In this document: positions 53,069-63,257 of the stretch, piece after piece | Position numbering within the stretch: the stretch's first letter is position 1 | Layout: the number at the start of each line of letters is the position of its first letter | NCBI GenBank assembly: GCA_030756895.1 | Contig: JAVBIX010000036.1 | Location: forward strand, 3,223 to 67,222 | DNA length: 64,000 nt | Source: Synechococcus sp. SP2 MAG | Lineage (GTDB): Bacteria > Cyanobacteriota > Cyanobacteriia > PCC-6307 > Cyanobiaceae | Reading direction: 5' to 3' | The notes under the pieces: model-generated | Database searches by the model: none | What the model was told of the DNA's origin: nothing | What the model saw: only the letters and a program-made list of their open reading frames with translations | Program-made: the position numbers and the translations under genes

Positions 53069-53997
53069 GCCGTTGAATTCAGAGTGATTCCAATTGAACC
53101 AAGGGCTGAGCGCAGGTTGCCGTTGTGATGGGCCAACAGGGTTTGGGCTTTTGGAAGATCCATGGATCCCGCCGCCATCACGAGAGCCCGTTTAACCGAT
53201 CCCTTGGCTTCCTTTAGTAGCGGAAGCCCTTGCTCGCGCGATAAGCCAACGAGATCGGTCAAAATTCGTAGCGAGCGGTCCACAAGTTTGCTGTTGCTAG
53301 CGGCGACATCAACCATGCGGTTGCCGTATACCTTTCCCAACTTCACCATCACTCCGGTGGAAAGAATGTTGAGTGCCATTTTTGTGGCGGTTCCCGCCTT
53401 CAAACGTGTTGAGCCAGTCAACAGCTCTGGGCCGGTGATTAAACGGATATCGAGGTGGCAAGGCATGGGTGCTTGTTCTGCGGGAACGCAGGCCATTGCT
53501 ACAGCCAGGGCCTCTACTTCTACGGCGTATTGAAGTGCACCGAGTACGTAGGGCGTGGTGCCACCAGCGGCAATCCCTACTAAGCAATCATCTGCACCGA
53601 ATTGATGTTCTTTGAGGTCATCTACGCCTGCTGTCCCTAGATCCTCAAGTCCCTCTGAACTGCGGAGTAGGGCCGGAGCACCTCCAGCTAAAACACCTTG
53701 TACCAGTTCTGGTGGGCTGCAAAAGGTGGGGGGACATTCAGCGGCATCCAAAACACCAAGTCGACCAGAGGTGCCTGCTCCGATGTAAAACAATCGCCCG
53801 CCTTTGCTTAACCGCAATGCCACAGCATCAACTGCTGCGCTGAGGGCTTCTGAAGCACCTTCAACCGCTAATTGAGGTTTTCGATCTTCATCGATGAACA
53901 GCTTCACTAGGTCGTCTGTGGACAACACGTCCAAATCAACGCTGCGGGGGTTCGACTGCTCTGTTGTGAGGTAGCCCCGATTTTCAGACGGATTCAC
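53062..53997 (-). CDS. murQ: N-acetylmuramic acid 6-phosphate etherase
   Basis: RLFYIGAGTSGRLGVLDAAECPPTF (SIS), GSTRLKAGTATKMALNILSTGVMVKLGKVYGNRMVDV. Confidence 0.96.
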   Translation of the reverse strand: MNPSENRGYLTTEQSNPRSVDLDVLSTDDLVKLFIDEDRKPQLAVEGASEALSAAVDAVALRLSKGGRLFYIGAGTSGRLGVLDAAECPPTFCSPPELVQGVLAGGAPALLRSSEGLEDLGTAGVDDLKEHQFGADDCLVGIAAGGTTPYVLGALQYAVEVEALAVAMACVPAEQAPMPCHLDIRLITGPELLTGSTRLKAGTATKMALNILSTGVMVKLGKVYGNRMVDVAASNSKLVDRSLRILTDLVGLSREQGLPLLKEAKGSVKRALVMAAGSMDLPKAQTLLAHHNGNLRSALGSIGITLNSTAH

Positions 53998-54395
53998 AGC
54001 AAACCTTCTAGGCGACGACGGACATCATCCAGACCATCACTTGGGTTTGATGACTGAACGCTATCCAGCGATTGATCATCAGTTTGCCAATTGCTGACGT
54101 CACGATTGGCAGTAGGAGGAGCCAGCATCAAGCGCTCGTCATCTGATTTGGGTACGAAGCCAGTTTCGACGAGTCGCGCTTCATATCCAGCCTCAGTGCA
54201 GAAGAGTTCCACCTCGTGTTGATCGAGAGCCTCAACAGTTGGGGTGGGGAAATCCTGGGCCTCTAACAGGCCTGCATACCGTTCGGCATCGTCGCAGTTT
54301 TCAAACATCAAAACCACGGTCTGGCCAGAGAGCTCAAGGGAATGAATGCCCTCACTGTCCTGACCGGCGTCGTAAAGAAGGACGTGAACGAGCAT
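53994..54395 (-). CDS. DUF3110 domain protein
   Basis: MLVHVLLYDAGQDSEGIHSLELSGQTVVLMFENCDDAERYAGLLEAQDFPTPTVEALD. Confidence 0.8.
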   Translation of the reverse strand: MLVHVLLYDAGQDSEGIHSLELSGQTVVLMFENCDDAERYAGLLEAQDFPTPTVEALDQHEVELFCTEAGYEARLVETGFVPKSDDERLMLAPPTANRDVSNWQTDDQSLDSVQSSNPSDGLDDVRRRLEGLL

Positions 54396-54439
54396 GAGAT
54401 GTTCGAGGTCGCTTTCAGTCTCTCATCGAAAGTCCTGGA

Positions 54440-55348
54440 TTAGATCCGACCTTGATCCAAGCTCAGTTCCTGAAGCCTTTGATATAGCGCTTGTTCGTCA
54501 TCGTTCAGATGGGCCGGAATCACGATGACCACTTCCACCAGCTGATCACCTTGCCGGTCATTCCAGGCCAGGCCACGTTCTCGAAGTCGTAGCAGGCGAC
54601 CACTCGATGAACCCGGAGGCACTTGAAGGGTGACGGAACCTGACAGCGTTGGAACATCTACCGCGCATCCCAGGGCCGCATCGGGCGGGAATAGTTCCAA
54701 TCGGTACAACACGCGCAATCCATCAATGCGGAGACCTTCAGCAGTTACAACCTGCAGCTGCAAAAAATGATCACGTCCACCAGGTGCGACTCCCTCCAAA
54801 CGGAGGCGCCAGCCATCCCCTGCAAAAGGAGGCGTATCTACCTCGATCACAGTTCCATCGGAGAGCTCCAGATTCACAGCCGTGCCGTGAAGGGCCTGGT
54901 CAGGTGTCAAGACAACCGTTGTTTCGAGATTGTCTTGTGAGCGAACAGGCGGTGGAGGTTGGGGAGATGGAGTGGGTCTGCGCTCCGAGTGCGAGTGATC
55001 ATCGTTGTGGTGGGCTTCGGCGCGATCAGGCTCTGAAGGATCACCGATGCCCAGAACAACGGCGAGATACTCCTCGAAATCAGGGAAGCCTGAAGCAAAC
55101 GGGTCTTGGCTACTACTTCGACCGGTGCGGCGGCGCTCCCAGGCGATACGCCTGTCGTGATCACTAAGAACGGCATAGGCCTCATTGACGAGTTTGAAGC
55201 GCTCTTCAGCTTGGCGATCGTTTCCGTTGAGATCGGGGTGCCAGCGCCTTGCTTCACGCCTGAAAGCTCGTTTCAGTGAAACACCGTCACTGCCTGGATC
55301 GAGACCAAGGAGGGCCCAATAATCGGGCTCAGCGATAGAAGTCATCAT
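54440..55348 (-). CDS. dnaJ: DnaJ-type chaperone without zinc-finger domain (type II-like)
   Basis: DYWALLGLDPGSDGVSLKRAFRREARRWHPDLNGNDRQAEERFKLVNEAYAVLSD, then DnaJ C-terminal domain. Confidence 0.9.
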   Translation of the reverse strand: MMTSIAEPDYWALLGLDPGSDGVSLKRAFRREARRWHPDLNGNDRQAEERFKLVNEAYAVLSDHDRRIAWERRRTGRSSSQDPFASGFPDFEEYLAVVLGIGDPSEPDRAEAHHNDDHSHSERRPTPSPQPPPPVRSQDNLETTVVLTPDQALHGTAVNLELSDGTVIEVDTPPFAGDGWRLRLEGVAPGGRDHFLQLQVVTAEGLRIDGLRVLYRLELFPPDAALGCAVDVPTLSGSVTLQVPPGSSSGRLLRLRERGLAWNDRQGDQLVEVVIVIPAHLNDDEQALYQRLQELSLDQGRI

Positions 55349-57320
55349 CCCAAGGGTCGATTCCGCGACGTCCACTTCTCATTCGTTCGTCGGAACGACT
55401 CCCCGTGGACCAGGGGTCATCCTCCCAATCATCGTCTGCGAAGAGTTCGTCTTTGAGCGTTCCCAGCGTGCTGCGAATGCCCTGCAGAGGACCTGCATCG
55501 CTGCTTCGTTCTGCAGAAAGGCGGCGATTTAAACCAAAGAGAGCTTCTTGAAGGCCGCTCACGCCCATCTCTAATTGCTGAGGATCATCCTGCTCAAGCA
55601 GATCCTGAACATCACGCATGGCCATCTCAACGGCCCTTTGCTGTCGTTCGGCACCGTAAGGACCGAGTTCAAGGGCAGCATCACGCAAGCGTCGCTCCGC
55701 TTGAGACACCAAGGTCAGGGCTGAATTGCGCCGCTCAATCGCAGTACGGCGGCGGCGGTCTTCATCTGAACGCGCTTCCGCTTCGGCGAGGAGTGCCTGC
55801 AATTCGTCTTCGTTGAGATTCGATCCCCCCTGAATCGTGACGGATTGCTTTCGGCCGGTGGTTCGATCTGTTGCACTGACTTGAAGGATCCCGTTTGCAT
55901 CAATATCAAAGGCCACCTGAATCTGAGGGACACCGCGTGGTGCAGGCGGAATACCTGACAGGCGGAAACGTCCCAACGACTTGTTGTCTTGCGCCATTTG
56001 ACGCTCACCTTGCCAAACGTGAATTTCCACAGAGGATTGATTGGCACCAGAGGTGCTGAACACGTCGGATTGACGGACTGGAATCGGGGTATTCCGAGGA
56101 ATCAATACTTTCATCAGGCCACCCACGGTTTCCAAGCCAAGGGATAGGGGTGTGACGTCATTCAGCAACAGATCCCTTAGCTCACCGGTGATGATTCCGG
56201 CCTGAACGGCTGCACCCACAGCCACAACTTCATCCGGATTAACGGATTGACACGGGTCGTGAGGAATCAACGTCCTAACGAGCTGCATCACCATGGGCAT
56301 TCTTGTGCTGCCACCCACCAGCACAACGTCGTCAATGTCTTCTGCAAGCCAGCCTGAGTCGCGCAGCGCAACCTGAACGGGCGTTAGCAGTCGATCAAGC
56401 AAATCAGGACAGAGGCTTTCAAATGTTGTGCGATCGAGGGTGGTCTCAATATGAAGAGGACCGTCCTGACCGGTTGCAATAAAAGGAAGCGAAATAGGTG
56501 TAGTGGAAACGCCTGAAAGTTCTTGTTTGGCTTTTTCAGCCGCTTCAGTGAGACGTTGAAGCGCCTGACGATCCCTGCGCAAATCAATTTGATGTTGCTG
56601 GAGAAAGGAATCAGCAAGCCAATCAACGATGAGTTGATCGAAGTCATTGCCACCCAGTTGGGTGTCTCCATTGGTGGATTTCACATCGAAGACACCATTA
56701 GCGATTCGAAGGAGTGAGACATCAAAGGTTCCTCCACCCAGATCGAAAACAAGGACCCGACGAACAGCACTGCGATCAAAGCCATAGGCAAGGGCTGCAG
56801 CTGTGGGCTCATTGAGAATCCGCTCAATCGACAAGCCGGCCAGGCGTCCCGCGTCTCGAGTGGCCTGACGTTGGGCATCATTGAAATAAGCCGGAACCGT
56901 GAGAACGGCCGCATCGACCGTTTCTCCTAGGTAGGTGCTGGCGTCATCGACAAGCTTGCGCAGGATGCTCGAGACCAGCTCTTCAGGGGCATATTCCCTC
57001 TCGGTCTGAGGACAGGCAACACGAACGTTGCCTTGGTTGTTTGCACTCACCGTGTAAGGAACGGTGAGCGTGTTGTCGTCGAGTTCATCCCAGGCGCGTC
57101 CAACAAAACGCTTGAGGTTGGAAAACGTGTTGCGAGGGTTAAGGACAAGTTGGCGTCTAGCGGGCTGACCAACCAGAAGCTCATCCTCTTTGGTGTATCC
57201 AACAACCGATGGGGTTGTCCTCGTGCCTTCCGCGTTGGCAATCACCACCGGTCGACCCGCTTCGAGCACGGCGACGACGGAGTTCGTGGTTCCCAGGTCG
57301 ATTCCGACGATCCGGCCCAT
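55329..57320 (-). CDS. dnaK: Hsp70 chaperone DnaK (one of several cyanobacterial paralogs)
   Basis: MGRIVGIDLGTTNSVVAVLEAG...; C-terminus ends DPWDDDFYR rather than the acidic tail of classical DnaK. Confidence 0.95.
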   Translation of the reverse strand: MGRIVGIDLGTTNSVVAVLEAGRPVVIANAEGTRTTPSVVGYTKEDELLVGQPARRQLVLNPRNTFSNLKRFVGRAWDELDDNTLTVPYTVSANNQGNVRVACPQTEREYAPEELVSSILRKLVDDASTYLGETVDAAVLTVPAYFNDAQRQATRDAGRLAGLSIERILNEPTAAALAYGFDRSAVRRVLVFDLGGGTFDVSLLRIANGVFDVKSTNGDTQLGGNDFDQLIVDWLADSFLQQHQIDLRRDRQALQRLTEAAEKAKQELSGVSTTPISLPFIATGQDGPLHIETTLDRTTFESLCPDLLDRLLTPVQVALRDSGWLAEDIDDVVLVGGSTRMPMVMQLVRTLIPHDPCQSVNPDEVVAVGAAVQAGIITGELRDLLLNDVTPLSLGLETVGGLMKVLIPRNTPIPVRQSDVFSTSGANQSSVEIHVWQGERQMAQDNKSLGRFRLSGIPPAPRGVPQIQVAFDIDANGILQVSATDRTTGRKQSVTIQGGSNLNEDELQALLAEAEARSDEDRRRRTAIERRNSALTLVSQAERRLRDAALELGPYGAERQQRAVEMAMRDVQDLLEQDDPQQLEMGVSGLQEALFGLNRRLSAERSSDAGPLQGIRSTLGTLKDELFADDDWEDDPWSTGSRSDERMRSGRRGIDPWDDDFYR

Positions 57321-57462
57321 AACCGCGCATTTGGTGACCCCAAGCTAACGGGCCAAACTCCAATCACCAAACTCTCCTGTGGAGGAATCCTGTGGTGTTC
57401 TTTCGCTTACAAGCAAAACAGCAGACATACGGGTACGGTTCGGCAATCTGTCTGCCTGCAGA

Positions 57463-58410
57463 GTGACCCAATTCAAGGCTCAATACCTACTTCGAAGCAG
57501 ACCGCCAGCGGAAAAGTTCGTCGATGGCAGCTTTCAGAAGTTGGTCGTGGTCATGGCCTCCATGGTTGCTCTGATTCTCATTTCCATCCTTGTGGTGGTG
57601 TTTTGGGGATCCTTGGAGTCGATGGGGCGCTATGGACTGAATTTTTTGATCACGTCCAACTGGAACCCTGTTGATGACGAATATGGTGCTTTCACGGCAA
57701 TTTATGGAACGTTGGTGACCTCTCTTTTTGCATTGGTCATTGCTGTTCCTTTGGGCGTAGGCACTGCAATATTCATTACAGAAAATATTATTCCGCTCAA
57801 AGTAAGAAACATCATTGGCTTAATGGTGGAGCTCTTGGCGGCTATTCCTTCAGTCGTTTTAGGATTGTGGGCAATCTTTATTTTAGAACCTCTTATTCGA
57901 CCATTTCTTATGTTTTTGTATGAGGATTTTGGTTGGATACCTATTTTTAGCACTGAACCTTTAGGTCCAGGAATGGCCCCAGCTATCTTGATCTTAGTTG
58001 TGATGATTTTACCGATCATTACTGCAATTGCCCGTGATTCATTGAATCAAGTGCCGATTCAACTCCGTCAAGCCGCTTATGGAGTTGGTGCCACGCGTTG
58101 GGGAGCCATTTTGAATGTCATCTTGCCCGCAGCGATATCAGGAATTGTTGGTGGAGTGATGCTTGCCCTTGGAAGAGCAATGGGAGAAACCATGGCTGTC
58201 ACTATGATTATAGGAAATTCAAATGTATTTAGTTGGTCATTATTAGCTCCAGGAAATACTATTTCTGCCATGCTCGCGAATCAGTTTGGAGAGGCGGATG
58301 TAGGGCAACTCTCCTCACTAATGTATGCAGCTTTTGTTTTGATGGTCCTGACGTTGCTAGTCAATGTGTTTGCACAATGGCTGGTAAAACGACTGAGTCT
58401 TAAGTATTAA
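57463..58410 (+). CDS. pstC: Phosphate ABC transporter permease PstC (probable GTG start)
   Basis: YGTLVTSLFALVIAVPLGVGTAIFITE; ELLAAIPSVVLGLWAIF; LPAAISGIVGGVMLALGRAMGETMAV. Confidence 0.94.
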   Translation: MTQFKAQYLLRSRPPAEKFVDGSFQKLVVVMASMVALILISILVVVFWGSLESMGRYGLNFLITSNWNPVDDEYGAFTAIYGTLVTSLFALVIAVPLGVGTAIFITENIIPLKVRNIIGLMVELLAAIPSVVLGLWAIFILEPLIRPFLMFLYEDFGWIPIFSTEPLGPGMAPAILILVVMILPIITAIARDSLNQVPIQLRQAAYGVGATRWGAILNVILPAAISGIVGGVMLALGRAMGETMAVTMIIGNSNVFSWSLLAPGNTISAMLANQFGEADVGQLSSLMYAAFVLMVLTLLVNVFAQWLVKRLSLKY

Positions 58411-58413
58411 TCT

Positions 58414-59316
58414 ATGAAATATCACTCAATTGCAAGGTCGTCAGGAGGAATGCCTGACCTCGGTTACAAAAATTGGCAAAAGCGCAACATTGTAAATCGC
58501 CTTTTATCTGTACTGGCAGGGTTGTTTTCATTCCTGTGTATCTTGCCACTGATTGCTGTCCTTGCTTACATCTTAATAAAGGGAATATCAACATTTAACT
58601 TAGATCTTTTCACCAAACTCCCACCCCCTCCAGGTGGGGAAGGTGGAGGCTTCGGCAATGCAATTCTTGGAAGTATTATTGTCACAACAATTGCGGCATT
58701 AATTGCGATTCCTATTGGTGTTGGAGGTGGAATTTACTTGGCCGAATATTCTACAGGTCGTGGATTTTCGCAGTTCATACGTTTCGGCACCAATGTTCTT
58801 GCTGGTGTTCCATCCATTATTGCTGGTGTTTTCGTTTATGGAGTAATTGTTTCTACGCGCATTCTTTTTGGCAATACCTTCAGCGCGATTGCAGGCGGAA
58901 CAGCTCTTTCTGTTTTAATGCTGCCCACCGTTGTCAAGACAACGGATGAAGGCTTGAAACTTGTTTCCAACGACCTAAGGCGTGCTGCACTCGGAGTTGG
59001 AGCATCGCGTTTCGTGACAGTAAGTCAAATCACACTTCCCAAGGCGTTTACCCCAATTGCAACTGGAGTGGTGTTGTCAATCGCTAGGGCGGCTGGTGAA
59101 ACTGCACCTTTGATCTTTACGGCGCTCTTTTCTCCGTTTTGGCCGAATGGGATTTTTGATCCCATTGCAACATTATCTGTCTTAATTTACAATTTTTCTG
59201 CTCAGCCTTATGATCTTCAAAATCAACTCGCTTGGTCAGCCTCCTTTCTTCTAGTTGTGTTCATATTGGCTCTTAATCTGCTTGCTCGCTGGCTTGGGCG
59301 ATTCGCTAGCAAATGA
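58414..59316 (+). CDS. pstA: Phosphate ABC transporter permease PstA
   Basis: GNAILGSIIVTTIAALIAIPIGVGGGIYLAEY; LAGVPSIIAGVFVYG; LSIARAAGETAPLIFTA. Confidence 0.94.
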   Translation: MKYHSIARSSGGMPDLGYKNWQKRNIVNRLLSVLAGLFSFLCILPLIAVLAYILIKGISTFNLDLFTKLPPPPGGEGGGFGNAILGSIIVTTIAALIAIPIGVGGGIYLAEYSTGRGFSQFIRFGTNVLAGVPSIIAGVFVYGVIVSTRILFGNTFSAIAGGTALSVLMLPTVVKTTDEGLKLVSNDLRRAALGVGASRFVTVSQITLPKAFTPIATGVVLSIARAAGETAPLIFTALFSPFWPNGIFDPIATLSVLIYNFSAQPYDLQNQLAWSASFLLVVFILALNLLARWLGRFASK

Positions 59317-59371
59317 TATCCACCATTAATGGTGTTACCCCCTTATTGCCGACACTGATTTTTCTCCAGCC

Positions 59372-60190
59372 ATGACAGCTACATCATCCTCTCAATCAGC
59401 TCATTCGAATTTAGATATATGCCTATCTATTCAAAATACAACAATTAGCTATGGAGACTTTGAGGCATTAAAAAATGTATTTTGTGATATTCCACGAGGA
59501 CAAGTCACTGCTTTTATTGGCCCTTCGGGTTGTGGAAAGTCCACCCTCTTAAGAGCCATTAACAGGATGAACGATTTGATTGAGGGTTGTTCACTCAAGG
59601 GAAGAATTCTTTTTGATGGTGCTGATTTATATGCTCCTGATGTTGATCCAGTTGAAGTTCGACGTCGAATCGGAATGGTTTTTCAGCAACCTAATCCTTT
59701 CCCGAAGAGCATCTATGAAAACATTGCATTTGGTGCACGTATTAATGGCTATGATGGCAATATGGATGAATTAGTGGAGCGGTCACTACGCCAGGCAGCT
59801 GTATGGGATGAATGCAAAGACAAGCTCAAAGAGAGTGGAAATTCTCTTTCAGGTGGTCAACAGCAGCGTCTATGTATTGCACGCACTATCGCAATTGAAC
59901 CTGAAGTAATCTTAATGGATGAACCATGTTCTGCGCTCGATCCAATCTCTACCTTGAAAATCGAAGAAACCATTCATGAGCTGAAGAAGAGTTTCACAAT
60001 CGTGATCGTGACTCATAACATGCAGCAGGCTGTACGTGTGAGTGATACGACAGCTTTCTTTAATGCTGAAGCTGTTGAGGGGGGATCAGGAAAAGTTGGT
60101 TATCTCGTCGAATTTAATGATACCGATAAAATTTTCAACGCCCCATCACAGCAGGCCACCCAGGATTATGTTTCAGGACGCTTTGGATAA
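59372..60190 (+). CDS. pstB: Phosphate ABC transporter ATP-binding protein PstB
   Basis: Walker [51 protein letters not shown]. Confidence 0.97.
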   Translation: MTATSSSQSAHSNLDICLSIQNTTISYGDFEALKNVFCDIPRGQVTAFIGPSGCGKSTLLRAINRMNDLIEGCSLKGRILFDGADLYAPDVDPVEVRRRIGMVFQQPNPFPKSIYENIAFGARINGYDGNMDELVERSLRQAAVWDECKDKLKESGNSLSGGQQQRLCIARTIAIEPEVILMDEPCSALDPISTLKIEETIHELKKSFTIVIVTHNMQQAVRVSDTTAFFNAEAVEGGSGKVGYLVEFNDTDKIFNAPSQQATQDYVSGRFG

Positions 60191-60371
60191 TTGATTCATT
60201 TGAATATGCTGTTGAGCGTGTATTCATGCGATGATAATCCTGTCACCAATTAGTAATTATTTCTTGCTTTTGTTTTCGATTCGTTGATTAAGCTTTAGTT
60301 GTTCTTTTCAATTAACAAGCGGCTTTTTATAACTTTTTTGTTCCACTTCAGATCAATGATGGGATTCCAAT

Positions 60372-60400
60372 AAAAAACCCCTCGCGATGAAGGGGTTTGA
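60372..60400 (-). terminator. Intrinsic terminator downstream of tRNA-Ser
   Basis: Minus strand: aaaccccttcatcgcgaggggtttttta. Confidence 0.75.
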
Positions 60401-60412
60401 TTTTGAGCTAAC

Positions 60413-60498
60413 GGAGAGGGAGGGATTCGAACCCTCGATAGAGTTGCCCCTATACAGCATTTCCAGTGCTGCGCCTTCGACCACTCGGCCACCTCTCC
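60413..60498 (-). tRNA. tRNA-Ser, anticodon GGA
   Basis: Minus strand ggagaggtggccgagtggtcgaaggcgcagcactggaaatgctg...ggttcgaatccctccctctcc; 7-bp acceptor pairing, long variable arm, 86 nt. Confidence 0.95.
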
Positions 60499-60544
60499 AG
60501 TGGCTGAAGTGAGAATGTAGCAGGGCGTTTCCTGAGGGCCTGAT

Positions 60545-60913
60545 ATGAGACCAAGCCACACAGTCACAATTCACTGGCCTCAGGCTGGACGAACGATCAC
60601 CCATCAGGTCCCTGAGGGGGAGTACATCCTCCAAAGCTTTGAGCAGCAGGGAGATCCGCTTCCTTTCTCTTGCCGCAATGGCTGCTGTACGTCTTGCGCT
60701 GTGAGAGTTCAACGGGGAAACCTCGATCAGGCTGAGGCCATGGGACTTTCAAAAGAGCTCAGGCAACAGGGGTATGGACTGCTTTGCGTTGCAAGAGCCA
60801 TCGGGCCTCTCGAAGCGGTCACGCAAGATGAAGATGAGGTTTATGAATTGCAGTTTGGTCGTCATTTCGGTCGTGGTCAGGTACGGCCTGGCCTTCCTTT
60901 GGAGGAGGAGTGA
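60545..60913 (+). CDS. 2Fe-2S ferredoxin (plant type)
   Basis: LPFSCRNGCCTSCAVRVQRG...GYGLLCVA: CX5CX2C...C. Confidence 0.93.
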   Translation: MRPSHTVTIHWPQAGRTITHQVPEGEYILQSFEQQGDPLPFSCRNGCCTSCAVRVQRGNLDQAEAMGLSKELRQQGYGLLCVARAIGPLEAVTQDEDEVYELQFGRHFGRGQVRPGLPLEEE

Positions 60914-61779
60914 TGACTTCAGCACTGAATTGCCGGCAAGTTGCCATCGATGCTGATCTCGACGCCTCGAGCCAGCAAGTGCTTGCTGAGATCGCTCGAA
61001 CGGCTTCAAATCTGGGAGCCGCCGTGCTCATGCAGCATTACGGACGCCTTAGCAGCATCGAAAGTAAGGGTCGCGTTGGCGACTTAGTAACCAACGCCGA
61101 TCTAGCCGCTGAACAGGTCGTTCTCGACTATTTGAGAGAACACACCCCAACGATTGCAATTCTTGCCGAAGAATCTGGATCAAGTGGAACCCAAGGCGCT
61201 TTGTGCTGGTGCGTGGATCCTCTCGACGGAACCACGAATTTTGCACACGGTTATCCCTTTTTTGCCACATCAGTTGGGTTGATCTGGAAGGGGCAGCCAC
61301 TGCTGGGTTCAGTGGCAGTGCCTTTCCTAAACGAGACCTACTGGTGTTCTCCCAACCAAGGGAGCTTTCTGAACGACAACCCCATTCACGTCAGTGACTG
61401 CAGCAGCTTGCAGGACAGTCTTCTCGTTACGGGTTTTGCATACGACAGGCATGAACTGATCGATAACAATTACGCCGAGTTTTGTTGGCTAACCCATCGT
61501 TGTCGTGGTGTTCGTCGGGGTGGGGCCGCCGCCGTTGATCTTGCTTTTGTGGCCACAGGGCGACTGGATGGTTATTGGGAACGTGGTTTGGCCCCATGGG
61601 ATCTTGCAGCAGGCGCTGCCTTGGTGGCGTGTGCTGGTGGTTCCGTTGGTGATTACAAAGACTCCGCATTTGATGTGGTGCAAGGAAGAATTCTCGCGAC
61701 GTCACCAAGACTCCACCTTCCACTCAAGCAAGAGCTTGCTTGCGTGAGCCCTTTACCACCCAAGCTTTATGGGGCTTGA
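60913..61779 (+). CDS. Inositol monophosphatase family protein
   Basis: ILAEESG, CWCVDPLDGTTNFAHGYPFFATSVGL, GAAAVDLAFVATGRLDGYWERGLAPWDLAAGAALV. Confidence 0.94.
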   Translation: MTSALNCRQVAIDADLDASSQQVLAEIARTASNLGAAVLMQHYGRLSSIESKGRVGDLVTNADLAAEQVVLDYLREHTPTIAILAEESGSSGTQGALCWCVDPLDGTTNFAHGYPFFATSVGLIWKGQPLLGSVAVPFLNETYWCSPNQGSFLNDNPIHVSDCSSLQDSLLVTGFAYDRHELIDNNYAEFCWLTHRCRGVRRGGAAAVDLAFVATGRLDGYWERGLAPWDLAAGAALVACAGGSVGDYKDSAFDVVQGRILATSPRLHLPLKQELACVSPLPPKLYGA

Positions 61780-61826
61780 GGATCGGCAGTCATAGGATCG
61801 CTGTTCGTGATTCATTGACTAGCTGG

Positions 61827-63005
61827 ATGGCCCTGCAACCCGCCACGGGCGCTCGAGATCTGAATCCGAAGCAAGTCCAACAAAATCAGTATCTAAGGGA
61901 ACAGCTGGCGACGGTCTATCGCCACTGGGGATACGACGAAGTCTCTCCACCTCAGGTGGAACGGCTCGACACACTCATGGCCGGTGGTGCAATTGCAAGC
62001 CATGACGTGGTTCGACTTGTGGCCGATGATCCTCTGGGTCTTCGACCAGAGATGACAGCGTCAATTGCAAGAGCAGCCTGCACAAGACTGAAGGATCGAC
62101 CTAGGCCGCTGCGACTTTGTGCTTGCGGAACCATTTTCGAGAGCCGTACGGCAGAAGAGGGGGGGCTGTGCATCGAAGAAAAACTGCACAGTGGCGTAGA
62201 ACTCTTTGGCGTCAAAGATCTGGCAGCAGAACTTGAACTTCTAACTCTTCTCTTAGAAGCCATGAATGCTCTCTCGCTACTGGGAGAACATCAGCCGCAA
62301 CTTTTGATTGGGCATACCTCTTTGATGGAATTGGTCTTGGCGCCATTTGAGCAACCCATTCGGGAAGAGATTCGCAGCTGCTTAATTCAGTACGACCGGC
62401 TTGGACTAGAAGCGATGGGCCTTGAAGCTGCGGATCTCGCGCGACTGGTGAACCTTCTGGACTGTCGTGGCACGCCCAAGACCATTCTTGATCTGTTGGG
62501 AGAAAGCTTTGGTTCACAACCTGTGCTCAATGAATTGAAGCGATTATTCGTACATCTCAGTCCACTTGCTAAACAACAATCGTTGGCACTTCAATTGGAT
62601 CCAACCTTTCATCCTCACCATGAGCTGTATGACGGCTTGGTATTTCAGCTCGTCTGTCAGGGGGTTTCAGCTCCGGTGGTGATTGCCCGCGGAGGCCGAT
62701 ATGACGGATTGGTAGAGCGATGCGGAGAAAGCGAGGTGAATGCAGGAGGTGTTGGATTTAGTTTCTGTCTCGACGATATTCGTAATCTTCCTGGCTCAAG
62801 TTCTGAGAATCCCAAAAGAGAATCTACAACGTTAGTTTGCTGGAGTGATAACTCAAGTCTTGAAAAAGCGCTCTTAAAACAAACAAGCTGGCATGCACAA
62901 GGACAAGTCGCTCAATGTGACCTTAAGCCTTGTTGCAATCGAGAAGAAGCTGAACAGCGACTCAAAACTTCGGGATGTAACACCATCGACTGGCTCTCTG
63001 ACTAG
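61827..63005 (+). CDS. hisZ: ATP phosphoribosyltransferase regulatory subunit (HisZ-like)
   Basis: HisRS-like fold: LRPEMTASIARAACTRLKDRPRPLRLCACGTIFES, VVIARGGRYDGLV; lacks anticodon-binding domain. Confidence 0.85.
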   Translation: MALQPATGARDLNPKQVQQNQYLREQLATVYRHWGYDEVSPPQVERLDTLMAGGAIASHDVVRLVADDPLGLRPEMTASIARAACTRLKDRPRPLRLCACGTIFESRTAEEGGLCIEEKLHSGVELFGVKDLAAELELLTLLLEAMNALSLLGEHQPQLLIGHTSLMELVLAPFEQPIREEIRSCLIQYDRLGLEAMGLEAADLARLVNLLDCRGTPKTILDLLGESFGSQPVLNELKRLFVHLSPLAKQQSLALQLDPTFHPHHELYDGLVFQLVCQGVSAPVVIARGGRYDGLVERCGESEVNAGGVGFSFCLDDIRNLPGSSSENPKRESTTLVCWSDNSSLEKALLKQTSWHAQGQVAQCDLKPCCNREEAEQRLKTSGCNTIDWLSD

Positions 63006-63032
63006 ATTGACAGCAAGAGACAACCAACAGCT

Positions 63033-63257
63033 ATGGCACACTCGATCGTCACCGACATCTGCGAGGGCGTGGCTGACTGTGTTGATGCTTGTCCTGTTGC
63101 CTGCATCAACCCAGGGAATGGAAAAAACAAAAAAGGAACAGATTTCTATTGGATTGATTTCAATACATGTATTGATTGTGGCATTTGTCTCCAAGTTTGC
63201 CCTGTGGCTAATGCCATCCTCCCTGAAGAGAGAGCAGATCTACAAACTCCTGGCTAA
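63033..63257 (+). CDS. 4Fe-4S (bacterial-type) ferredoxin
   Basis: CVDACPVACINPG and TCIDCGICLQVCPVANAI cysteine motifs. Confidence 0.93.
   Translation: MAHSIVTDICEGVADCVDACPVACINPGNGKNKKGTDFYWIDFNTCIDCGICLQVCPVANAILPEERADLQTPG

Noticed and set aside
57321-57462. Pho box upstream of pstC
   Set aside because: No tandem CTTAACCT-like octamers were recognisable by eye; a PhoB matrix scan would be needed.
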